NCBI GenBank assembly: GCA_002172625.1
Contig: NHEN01000128.1
Coordinates: forward strand, 6,943-48,282
Reading direction: 5' to 3'
Origin: Verrucomicrobiaceae bacterium TMED86
Lineage (GTDB): Bacteria > Verrucomicrobiota > Verrucomicrobiia > Verrucomicrobiales > Akkermansiaceae
DNA length: 41,340 nucleotides
The notes under the pieces are model-generated. The model was given only the letters and a program-made list of their open reading frames with translations. It made no database searches and was not told where the DNA came from. Both the position numbers and the translations under genes were made by a program. Shown in pieces: positions 10,076 to 18,734 of this stretch. Positions within the stretch are counted from its first letter, which is position 1; each line of letters starts with the position of its first letter.

Positions 10076-10372
10076 AGATTTCCCAAGCTCAATGAGCGGA
10101 TTGTCGAATGATGGAGTCTCTTTCTCTAAAATGAATACCCCCCTATTTGGGATGGCCATGTCCTTCTCTCTTTGATCTTTGGGCGCTTCCGCGTCCATTT
10201 CAACAACTCTAGTTCCCTGCTCATCCATCGTTGATGAGCGGGGCGATGGGCTTCAGTTTTTTAGATAACACAAGCAAGATCCACAAAGCTAATGAAAGGC
10301 GGGATTCGGAAGGGTTGAGATACAAAAAAAGTCCACCCTTTGTCAGAGTGGCCTTTTGTATAGTGAGAGCGC

Positions 10373-13033
10373 TTACTTGTATTCCTTTAGGAAGGCTACG
10401 AGGTCGGCGACGTCCTGTGGGCTGAGGCCCATTTGGTCGGCGGAGAGCATTAGTGAATAGTTCATCCCGCTCTGCTTCTTGATCATTTTACGGGGAATCA
10501 ACTGGGTGACGCCTCCGGTGGAAGTGATCGTGGTGGGGTCGGTTCTGGCGAAGGCAAGCCCCTGGATTTTCTTGCCATCTTTCAGTTGAAGAGTGGTACC
10601 TTTGAATCCGTGGGAAATGTCTGCGGTTGGGTCAACGATGGCCCGGGCGATGACGTCGGCGGGTTGGCCTCCGCCCCATCCCTTAAGGTTGGGACCGTAG
10701 TTGATGCCGGCTCCGTTGAACTCATGACACATAATGCAGCGTGTCGCAGTAGTTTTGCCTTTGGCGGCATTGCCTTTGAGCTTGAGAACGTCCTCGACGG
10801 AAAACTTGGGCTTTTCCTGACGGGGAGCTTCTATCGGTAGGGCCACGACTTTGTCGGGATCGTAAATGCCGCGCTTCTTGAGATTTGCCATCAGGTCATA
10901 ATCGCGCCACTCGCCGATGGCATTTCGGAAGAGCCAGTAAGTGGCGTCCTTCTTGGTGAGAGGATTGTCGCAAAGCGTCAACATGGCGTCGGCAGCGGAG
11001 CGATGGTTGATGAAGGCGAGGGACTCGATCGCCAAGGCGCGTTGCTCGGCGGTAGGATCATTGGATTGCGCGAACTCCAAAAGATCGGGAACAGCAGCAG
11101 AGGGCCAGAGACGCCAGGTGACTTTCAGGGCGCGGTCGGACCACTCCTGGTTGCTGGCTTCCTTGAGGGCGAGCCAGATTTCGTTCTCCTTGTTGGCCGC
11201 TCCGAGTCCGAAGGCTTCGAGGGCGTTCTTGTCATCGACCTCAAGCTTCTTGGCGAGAGTGATGAATATTTCCTTCGTTTTGTCGGCGGGAAGGTCGCGC
11301 ATGGAGAGGGCGACATCTCGACGAACTCCGGTGTCGGGGTCGTTGGCGAGCTTGGCGGCGTAGGGCAGGATATCCTGTCCGGCACGGCGGAAGGAGCGGT
11401 AGGCCGCGATGCGGATTTGCGGGTCCTTTTTGTTGTTCAGGAGCATCTCGCAAGTAGCCCGGCCGGATTTGCCAAGGTGCGGAAGAACCCAGATCGCGCG
11501 GGCAGCGACAAACCTATTGGCGTTGGGTTTGCTGAGCATTTTTTGCAGGGCGGGAACGGCTTTTTCTCCGTGTTTCTTGAGTGCCATAAACCCGAGATAG
11601 CGGGTGTTGATGGCGGGTGATTTGAGAGCGGTGATCGCGCCGTCGATGGTCTTGAGGTCAAACTTGGGGACCTTGGATTTGAATCCTTTTGGCGCGATAC
11701 GGTAAATCGTCCCGGAGCAGGAATTGTCGAGGTCGGCGTGTCCGCCAACGCGTCCGTCGAACCAATCAGTGACATAGACCGCGCCGTCGGGACCAACGGT
11801 GACATCGGAGGGGCGGAACTGGTAGCGGGTCTCCTTGCTCATCTTGCGGGTGCCTCCAACAAAGTCGGAGCCGAAGAACTCATCCTTGAGGTTGGTGGTG
11901 AGGAAGCTGCCGCGGTCGAGTTTGAAGTTCGCGCCTTCCGGAGTGGGCTGGTAGTGGAAGATCGTATTCCGTCCTGGTTCGCAGGAGAGGAAGGAGCCCA
12001 CGAAGGATTCCCCGAGTGCTCCGTTCTCATACATGGTGACTCCGGTGGGAGAACCGCCGCCGTAAACATCGCCGGCGTGCATTGTTCCGGGATCGAGCTG
12101 ACGCCAGTGAGCGCTTTGGTGTTCCTGGCCGGGACGTTTGACATCGCGGTAGCCTTGCTTGCCATCGCGTGTGAAGTATCCCGCACACCCGTATTCCAGG
12201 ATGTAGGAAACACGACAAGCCGGTGGATCGTCGTTGTCGTTCTGGAAGGTGTTGCCAAAGGAACTGACGGATTGCTCGTAGGAATTTCGGTAGCCGTGTC
12301 CGGTGATTTCGGCGTTGGTGCCATCGGGATTCATGCGGACAGTGAAGCCGGACGTCCAGACGTGACCGTCATCGGATTTCTTGCCGGAGCTGGCGCGGTG
12401 ATCGACGAGAAATTCTCCGCCGCCGCCTTGATAAGTGCCGCCCATGTAGAAAGTCTTGCCGGACTTGTCTTTGAAGATCGCGCCGCAGTTTCCATTGTTG
12501 AAATAGAGTTTTCCGTCGGGTCCGCCGGTGACGGAGTGGAGCGAGTGATCGTGGTTGCGTGCGTTGAACCCGGTGAGGATAACTTCGCGTTTGTCGACCT
12601 TGGGATCGAATTTCAGGTTGTTATCGACGTCGGTGTATTTGATCAGATCGGGTGGTTGGGAGACCCAGATTTCATTTCCGAAAACGGCCACGCCAAGTGG
12701 AGCAATGAGGCCTTTTTCCTGGACGAAGGTGTGGGAGGAATCGCATTTTCCGTCGCCATTGGTGTCCTGAAGGACCGCGATGCGATCACCTCCGGGGCGT
12801 CGGCCGTTGTGGCGTCGGTAGTTGACGCCTTCGGCGACCCAGATCCGACCGGCGTGGTCGATGTCCATGTTGGTGGGGTTGTAGAGATTTGGAGTGGTGG
12901 CCCAGACTGAGACTTCGAGATCACCCATGGCTTTAAAGGCCGAGGTGTCGACGCTGACTGGAGTGTCTTTGGGTTTCCAGTCTTCTTGAGCCAGAAGAGG
13001 AGTAATTAACAGGAAGGCGAGACTTTTTCTCAT
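10373..13033 (-). CDS. PVC-type membrane-bound dehydrogenase / HEAT-repeat / c-type cytochrome fusion protein
   Basis: ATG at 13033 with signal peptide; N-terminal propeller dehydrogenase (VTVGPDGAVYVTDWFDGR), HEAT-like middle, C-terminal CIMCH heme motif with GPNLKGWG...ADVIARAIVDPTADISHGFK (TIGR02604/TIGR02603-type architecture). Confidence 0.88.
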   Translation of the reverse strand: MRKSLAFLLITPLLAQEDWKPKDTPVSVDTSAFKAMGDLEVSVWATTPNLYNPTNMDIDHAGRIWVAEGVNYRRHNGRRPGGDRIAVLQDTNGDGKCDSSHTFVQEKGLIAPLGVAVFGNEIWVSQPPDLIKYTDVDNNLKFDPKVDKREVILTGFNARNHDHSLHSVTGGPDGKLYFNNGNCGAIFKDKSGKTFYMGGTYQGGGGEFLVDHRASSGKKSDDGHVWTSGFTVRMNPDGTNAEITGHGYRNSYEQSVSSFGNTFQNDNDDPPACRVSYILEYGCAGYFTRDGKQGYRDVKRPGQEHQSAHWRQLDPGTMHAGDVYGGGSPTGVTMYENGALGESFVGSFLSCEPGRNTIFHYQPTPEGANFKLDRGSFLTTNLKDEFFGSDFVGGTRKMSKETRYQFRPSDVTVGPDGAVYVTDWFDGRVGGHADLDNSCSGTIYRIAPKGFKSKVPKFDLKTIDGAITALKSPAINTRYLGFMALKKHGEKAVPALQKMLSKPNANRFVAARAIWVLPHLGKSGRATCEMLLNNKKDPQIRIAAYRSFRRAGQDILPYAAKLANDPDTGVRRDVALSMRDLPADKTKEIFITLAKKLEVDDKNALEAFGLGAANKENEIWLALKEASNQEWSDRALKVTWRLWPSAAVPDLLEFAQSNDPTAEQRALAIESLAFINHRSAADAMLTLCDNPLTKKDATYWLFRNAIGEWRDYDLMANLKKRGIYDPDKVVALPIEAPRQEKPKFSVEDVLKLKGNAAKGKTTATRCIMCHEFNGAGINYGPNLKGWGGGQPADVIARAIVDPTADISHGFKGTTLQLKDGKKIQGLAFARTDPTTITSTGGVTQLIPRKMIKKQSGMNYSLMLSADQMGLSPQDVADLVAFLKEYK

Positions 13034-13119
13034 GAGAAAATCAATACGCCCAATTGCGCGCTCAGTATCAAGCAATTTCTCTGGTTGAAAGGAGCGCGGG
13101 TTTCGATAGGTAGGGGATC

Positions 13120-14553
13120 ATGATGTTGAAGAAATGGTGTTTGTTGGCTGCTGTGGCGGTAGTGTGGGCGCAGGCTCAGGCGAAATCGTACGTTCTTATC
13201 CTCGTGGATGATCTTGGCTACATGGATATCGGGGCATATAATCCGAAGAGTTTTTACGAAACGCCGAATATCGATGCGTTGGCGAAGTCGGGGGTGAAAT
13301 TCACTGACGGCTATGCGGCCAATCCGGTGTGCTCGCCGACGCGCTTTGGGATTCAGACAGGGCGTTATCCGACACGAAAGGATTGTACGAATTTCTTTAG
13401 CGGGAGACGCGGCGGGAAGTTCGCCTGTGCCCCTTTGCACGATCGCTTGGATCACGACGAAGTGACGATTGCCGAGGCACTGAGGGAACAGGGCTATGCG
13501 ACATTTTTTGCGGGCAAGTGGCATCTTGGACCGACGGAGGAGTTTTGGCCCAAGAAGCATGGCTACGATGTCAATGCGGGTGGCTTTGTGAAAGGCGGAC
13601 CGTATGGCGGGAAGAAGTATTTTTCGCCTTATGGAAATCCGCGCCTGAGTGACGGACCGGATGGCGAGCACTTGCCAGATCGTCTCGCGACCGAGACCTG
13701 TAACTTCATGGAAGCGAACAAAGGAAAGCCTTTCTTCGCGATGTTGTCGTTCTATTCGGTGCATACTCCCTTGATTGGTCGCCCTGACCTGGTGGAGAAG
13801 TATCGTAAGAAAGCCGCGAAGATTTCCGGACAGGAATTCGGTGAGGAGGAACAGGTCTTCGGGAAGAAGCCCCGGAAAGTCCGTATTTTGCAAAAGCATG
13901 CCGTCTACGCCGCGATGGTGGAGGCGATGGACCAAGCCGTCGGTAAGGTGATGAAGAAAGTCACCGAGTTGGGATTGGATGATGAAGTGGTGATTTGTTT
14001 CACCTCGGACAATGGCGGCCTTTCGACCTCGGAAGGCTCACCAACTTCGAACCTTCCGTTGCGTGGAGGCAAGGGATGGATTTATGAAGGAGGAATTCGT
14101 GAGCCCTTCATCGTGAAGTGGCCCGGAGTAACCAAAGCAGGCACCGTGAGCAGCGTGCCCGTCATGAGCACCGACTTCATGCCAACTTTCGTCAACGCTT
14201 CGGGAGGCAAGGTGAAGGCGAAAATCGATGGCGTGGATTTGATGCCACTGCTGAAAGGCGGCGAGCTGAAGCGCAAGGCGCTTTTCTGGCACTATCCGCA
14301 CTATAGTAATCAGGGTGGGTTTCCCTCAGGTGCGGTGAGAATGGGAGACTGGAAGCTCATCGAGCGATACGAAGACGGCCGCGTGCATCTCTACAATCTT
14401 ATGGATGATCCCGGTGAGTTGAAGGATTTGCAGAAGGGGAATGAAGCGCTCGTGAAATCAATGCGCGCGAAATTGCACGCCTGGTACAAGGAAACCGACG
14501 CGAAGTTTCTTCAACCGAAGAAGGGGCAGAAGGAAAAGCCGTGGAGGCCGTAG
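13120..14553 (+). CDS. secreted sulfatase (Cys-type, FGly motif)
   Basis: Signal peptide; VLILVDDLGYMDIG; CSPTRFGIQTGRYP (CxPxR); GKWHLGP; TSDNGG. Confidence 0.93.
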   Translation: MMLKKWCLLAAVAVVWAQAQAKSYVLILVDDLGYMDIGAYNPKSFYETPNIDALAKSGVKFTDGYAANPVCSPTRFGIQTGRYPTRKDCTNFFSGRRGGKFACAPLHDRLDHDEVTIAEALREQGYATFFAGKWHLGPTEEFWPKKHGYDVNAGGFVKGGPYGGKKYFSPYGNPRLSDGPDGEHLPDRLATETCNFMEANKGKPFFAMLSFYSVHTPLIGRPDLVEKYRKKAAKISGQEFGEEEQVFGKKPRKVRILQKHAVYAAMVEAMDQAVGKVMKKVTELGLDDEVVICFTSDNGGLSTSEGSPTSNLPLRGGKGWIYEGGIREPFIVKWPGVTKAGTVSSVPVMSTDFMPTFVNASGGKVKAKIDGVDLMPLLKGGELKRKALFWHYPHYSNQGGFPSGAVRMGDWKLIERYEDGRVHLYNLMDDPGELKDLQKGNEALVKSMRAKLHAWYKETDAKFLQPKKGQKEKPWRP

Positions 14554-14587
14554 TTGAGGGAGAGATGTTTCTTTGACGGTGACCAGA

Positions 14588-14606
14588 GGTAATAGAGCAT
14601 ATTACC
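14588..14606. repeat. palindrome GGTAATA-GAGCA-TATTACC between convergent genes
   Basis: 7-bp perfect inverted repeat, 5-nt loop; no T tract. Confidence 0.5.
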
Positions 14607-14672
14607 GAAGCGACCACATCGTAGATGGGGACGCCGGCATTTATGAACCCAAGCCGAAAAGCAGATCGGTGT

Positions 14673-15323
14673 TTAGTTCAAGTAGTTGAGCTTGTCGAAG
14701 ACCCAACCACCGCTTTTGGTGACGAGGCCGAGGGGGCCGGGGATGCGGTCTCGTTTGATGGTGAGGGTGAGGGTCGAGAGGTTGACCTTTGAGTTGAGGG
14801 AATTGAGGCGTTGGGAGAGTTGGTCGATCTCGGTCTGAAGGCGGGCCAGTTCCTTTTCAATTTTGAGAATGTCCGAGACCTCGGTGGCTTTGGCGAGGAG
14901 GCTGCGGAGCCGGGCGCGCAGGGCGGTCTTGTTTTTGAGCTCGGCGGAGAGGTCGCGGTGTTGGGCGGTGACATCGTCGCTCGAAATGTGCTTGTGGGTG
15001 ACTTTTCCTGCGGATTCCAATGTAGTGAGGAGGGGCTCGAGGTAGGTGGGATGAACTTTAATGGTGGCATCGTAGCGATTCTCGCTCATGGACGAGGAAT
15101 GGAGGTGGCCATGGTAGGTTTTTACGAGCGCGACTGATTTGTCGGCGCTGGATTTGAGGGAACGGCTTTTCATCGTCATGGAAGCCTTCTTGGTGAGTTT
15201 GCGATTCAGCGAAGCTCCGTCTGATTCTGCTGAAAGAGAACCGGAAGCTGGTGAGGAAGCCAGTTGAGAAGAGCAAGAGGTGATGATGAGAGCGGGAATG
15301 AGAAATAGGGCCTTTGTTTTCAT
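14673..15323 (-). CDS. DUF4349-type lipoprotein
   Basis: ATG at 15323: MKTKALFLIPALIITSC lipobox; coiled-coil ELAELKNKTALRARLRSLLAKATEVSDILKIEKELARLQTEIDQL...NLSTLTLTI, characteristic of DUF4349. Confidence 0.8.
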   Translation of the reverse strand: MKTKALFLIPALIITSCSSQLASSPASGSLSAESDGASLNRKLTKKASMTMKSRSLKSSADKSVALVKTYHGHLHSSSMSENRYDATIKVHPTYLEPLLTTLESAGKVTHKHISSDDVTAQHRDLSAELKNKTALRARLRSLLAKATEVSDILKIEKELARLQTEIDQLSQRLNSLNSKVNLSTLTLTIKRDRIPGPLGLVTKSGGWVFDKLNYLN

Positions 15324-15609
15324 GTGCTGGAAAAATAGCACAATTGGAAATGGAAGCAAGTCTAAGTGCTGCAAAAACTGCATAATTTGGAGGTGGGCAG
15401 GTTCTGGCCGGCTAAAAGCCGGGCACAGGGCAGAAATCCCACGCTCCTCATCTCAGGAAAGCTACAGGCTCAAACCCAATCGCTAATCGCCAGCTTGGCA
15501 AATGACGGGGCTTTCTAAATTCCCTAAGGTGCAGTTCTAAAACTCTCCTGTAAAAAAACCACTTTCGGCAGTGTATTGTCGGCTGATAGTTCGCAAACTT
15601 CACGAATCA

Positions 15610-16929
15610 ATGAGTTCAGTCGCAGATAAAAAGAAAGCCACCCGGGCGGGAAATTATTTCATTTCGAATTACCCTCCCTTTTCGTTTTGGTCGGATGATC
15701 AAAATGCCCAGGTTGAGGCCGCTTACGATCAACCCTCGAAAGAGGGAGTGCCACTGGGTCTCTATCACCACATTCCCTTCTGCCGGAGACGCTGTCATTT
15801 CTGCTACTTTCGCGTTTATACCGATAAGAGTGCGGATGAGATCAAGCACTACCTGGACTCGACGGTGACCGAACTTGAGATGATGGCTCGCAAGCCGCTC
15901 ATCGAGGGACGAAAGCCCAAGTTCATTTATTTTGGTGGAGGGACGCCCTCGTATCTCTCGGCGAAGCAGTTGGGAGAGTTGACTGACCGAATGAAAGCCA
16001 TTCTTCCATGGGACGATGCCCAGGAAGTGGCCTTTGAGTGTGAACCGGGAACCTTGAATCCGGGCAAGCTCGCGGCGATTAAAGATATCGGGGTGACGCG
16101 CTTGAGTTTGGGTATTGAAAACTTTGACGACCACATTCTCGAGATCAATGGTCGGGCGCATCGCTCGAAAGAAGTGGGCCGGGCCTACGAGCGGGCCCAG
16201 GCGGAAGGCTTTGATCAGATCAATATCGATTTGATTTCTGGCATGATCGAGGAGACCGAGGAGAACTGGCAGCGTAACATCGAAAAGACGATCGAGTATG
16301 CGCCGGACAGCGTGACGATTTACCAAATGGAGATCCCGTATAATACGACGATCTACAAGGAGATGAAGGATAACGGAAAACTCGTTGCTCCCGTGGCCGA
16401 TTGGGAAACGAAGCGTCGCTGGGTCAAGGAAGCCTTCGCGGCTCTTGAGAGCGCGGGTTACACGATTAGCTCGGGTTACACTGCAGTGAAGAATCCGGAG
16501 AAGACGAAATTTGAATATCGTGATTCCCTCTGGGGAGGCGCTGACTTGCTCGGATTGGGTGTGGCTTCCTTTTCACATGCGGCTGGAGTTCACTATCAAA
16601 ACCTCACCGAGATTGATGATTATACCAAGGCCATTGAAGCCGGCCAGATGCCGACCAAGCGGAGCTTCCGAACGACGGAAGAGCAGCGCATGATTCGTGA
16701 GTTCATTCTTCAGATGAAATTGGGCAAGGTGGACAGCTCCTACTTCGACCGGAAGTTTGGTGTCGATGTTGTCAATCGCTGGAGTGACGAGCTCGAGCAA
16801 TTGACTGACGAGGGCTTGCTCAATGTGACCGATGGCAAGATTCTCCTCGAGCGCGATGGCTTGTTGTGTGTCGACAATATCTTGCATGACTTCTTCCTGC
16901 CCGAGCATCGCACTGACCGCATTGTCTAG
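15610..16929 (+). CDS. HemN/HemW-like radical SAM protein (coproporphyrinogen III oxidase family)
   Basis: CRRRCHFCYF = CX3CX2C cluster motif preceded by YHHIPF; FIYFGGGTPSYLS; TRLSLGIENFDDHILEINGRAH; INIDLISGM; HemN C-terminal-like domain. Confidence 0.9.
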   Translation: MSSVADKKKATRAGNYFISNYPPFSFWSDDQNAQVEAAYDQPSKEGVPLGLYHHIPFCRRRCHFCYFRVYTDKSADEIKHYLDSTVTELEMMARKPLIEGRKPKFIYFGGGTPSYLSAKQLGELTDRMKAILPWDDAQEVAFECEPGTLNPGKLAAIKDIGVTRLSLGIENFDDHILEINGRAHRSKEVGRAYERAQAEGFDQINIDLISGMIEETEENWQRNIEKTIEYAPDSVTIYQMEIPYNTTIYKEMKDNGKLVAPVADWETKRRWVKEAFAALESAGYTISSGYTAVKNPEKTKFEYRDSLWGGADLLGLGVASFSHAAGVHYQNLTEIDDYTKAIEAGQMPTKRSFRTTEEQRMIREFILQMKLGKVDSSYFDRKFGVDVVNRWSDELEQLTDEGLLNVTDGKILLERDGLLCVDNILHDFFLPEHRTDRIV

Positions 16930-16931
16930 TG

Positions 16932-17459
16932 ATGGATTTCTCGCAAGAGATCACACGATTGCTGGGAGCGTCGTTGTTGAAGGAGGTCGACTTTGTTCCA
17001 GTCGAGCCGGATGATATTGAGGCGCCTTACCGCGACTTGCTGCATCATGGTCGGGATATGACCTCGACTCTGGCGAAGTTTCATGGCGGGAAGATTGCTC
17101 TGAAGGTGTTGAAGACCAGGCGGAATGAAGATAAATATCTACGCGAAGTAATTCTCTATTCAGGCGAGAAGCCCGTGGAGTATGGCTTGATCGAAGTGCA
17201 TCTGAATCATTGCCGGGATGATTTGCGCGGACGAATCCTGGCGGAAACGGAACCGCTCGGGGGCATTTTGAATGATAGCGGGATTGCCTACCAAAGTAAG
17301 CCGGTGGGATTTTTGAAAATCGCGCCGGGTGAATTTTCTCCGGATTTTTTTCCCCCGGCGGGTGGCGAATCTCTTTTTGGCCGTTATAATACCCTGTTTG
17401 ATGAAAACAACCGGGTGATTTCCCGGATTTTAGAAATTCTACCTAGAGAAAAACCATGA
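16932..17459 (+). CDS. chorismate-lyase-like (UbiC/UTRA-fold-like) protein, putative
   Basis: RDLLHHGRDMTSTLAKFHGGKIALKVL...DKYLREVILYSGEKPVEYGLIEVHLNHCRDDLRGRILAETEPLGGILNDSG resembles chorismate lyase-like proteins (LL.H..DMT.TLE.FHG...R.V.L.....VE.G.I...L......IL....PLG.IL). Confidence 0.6.
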   Translation: MDFSQEITRLLGASLLKEVDFVPVEPDDIEAPYRDLLHHGRDMTSTLAKFHGGKIALKVLKTRRNEDKYLREVILYSGEKPVEYGLIEVHLNHCRDDLRGRILAETEPLGGILNDSGIAYQSKPVGFLKIAPGEFSPDFFPPAGGESLFGRYNTLFDENNRVISRILEILPREKP

Positions 17460-18733
17460 TTTCAAAACTGAAAAACGATTGCGATGTTCTTATCATTGGA
17501 GCTGGCCCGGCCGGGTCGACGGCTGCGACGATTCTTTCAGGGGAGAAGGGAAAGAAAGTAATCGTCTTGGAGAAGGGGCATTTTCCGCGCTATCACGTGG
17601 GCGAGTCTTTGATTCCGCATTGTTATGACACGCTGGAGCGAATTGGGATGGTGGATCGTCTCAATGGGGCAGGCTTCCAAAGCAAGCAAAGCGTGCAGTT
17701 TGTGAATCCTGATGGTGAGCTTTCTGCGCCGTTCTATTTTTCCGAACACACCGATCATCCCCGGGCGAAAACCTGGCAGGTGGATCGGGCGACTTTCGAC
17801 ACCATGATGATGGAACGAGCACGCGAGGCGGGAGCCGATGTGCGGGAGGGGATCAAGGTCCTGGATTTCATAGAGGAAGATGGGGTAGTTGTTGGTGTAA
17901 CTGCGGAGGATGAGTCGGGGAAGGTTTTTGAAGTGCGGGCGTCCATGACGATGGATGCGACGGGTCGCGATGCCCTTTTTCAGCGGAAGAAGAAATGGCG
18001 GAAGCGTGATCCCAAGCTTAACAAGATCGCCATTTGGACGAACTACAAAGGAGCAAAGCGTGATCCTGGTGTGGATGAAGGCGCGACTACGGTGGCGTAT
18101 GTGCAGGGGAAAGGGTGGTTTTGGAATATCCCTCTCAAGGATGACATCGTGAGCACCGGGATCGTAGCGGAGAGGGATTACCTCTATCGCGATGGTCGTG
18201 ATCTCCATGCGATTTACCAACGTGAAATCAAGGAGAATAAGTGGGTGGAAGAGCATCTTTCGGAAGGTGAGCAGATCGGCGAGTATTGGGTTACTGGGGA
18301 GTACTCTTATCGTGCCGAAAATTGTGCCGCGGATGGCCTGTTGCTCATTGGTGATGCCTTTGCCTTTCTAGACCCAGTCTTCTCATCGGGGGTTTATTTG
18401 GCGCTGACAACAGGCTCCTTGGGGGCTGATGCTGTGGCTGATGCTCTTGAGGCTAATGATGTGAGTGCGGAAAGATTTTTGGGTTATGGTGAGCGGGTCT
18501 GCAAAGGAATCGAATGGATGCGGAAGTTGGTATACGCCTTCTATGATGAAAATTTCAGTTTCAAGGATGTCGCGATGAAGTACGCTGAAGTACGTCGGGA
18601 TCTGACCGATTGCCTGATCGGTGATTTGATCGACAAGGATTACGGAAAACTCTTCGATCGCGTGAGCGAATTTGCCGAGCTGCCGGAAGATCTTCCACAT
18701 GGGAAAACAGTGGCGGGGTCCTCCATAACTTAA
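17456..18733 (+). CDS. FAD-dependent oxidoreductase, flavin halogenase / geranylgeranyl reductase-like
   Basis: VLIIGAGPAGSTAA (GxGxxG), HVGESLIP, WFWNIP (WxWxIP), GDAFAFLDPVFSSGVYLAL. Start overlaps the upstream stop by 4 bp (ATGA). Confidence 0.88.
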   Translation: MISKLKNDCDVLIIGAGPAGSTAATILSGEKGKKVIVLEKGHFPRYHVGESLIPHCYDTLERIGMVDRLNGAGFQSKQSVQFVNPDGELSAPFYFSEHTDHPRAKTWQVDRATFDTMMMERAREAGADVREGIKVLDFIEEDGVVVGVTAEDESGKVFEVRASMTMDATGRDALFQRKKKWRKRDPKLNKIAIWTNYKGAKRDPGVDEGATTVAYVQGKGWFWNIPLKDDIVSTGIVAERDYLYRDGRDLHAIYQREIKENKWVEEHLSEGEQIGEYWVTGEYSYRAENCAADGLLLIGDAFAFLDPVFSSGVYLALTTGSLGADAVADALEANDVSAERFLGYGERVCKGIEWMRKLVYAFYDENFSFKDVAMKYAEVRRDLTDCLIGDLIDKDYGKLFDRVSEFAELPEDLPHGKTVAGSSIT

Positions 18734-18734
18734 G

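Noticed and set aside
10323-10360. Possible terminator after the PVC dehydrogenase gene (minus strand GGCCAC...GTGGACTTTTTTT)
   Set aside because: Only a weak 5-6 bp stem with a mismatch and large loop; T tract present but the structure is unconvincing.
11738-12910. 390-aa + strand ORF
   Set aside because: Antisense to the PVC-type dehydrogenase/cytochrome gene, whose frame carries clear motifs (CIMCH).
13030-13935. 301-aa minus ORF
   Set aside because: Antisense of the sulfatase gene; no family features.
17537-18256. 239-aa minus ORF
   Set aside because: Antisense of the FAD oxidoreductase; His/Pro-rich shadow translation.
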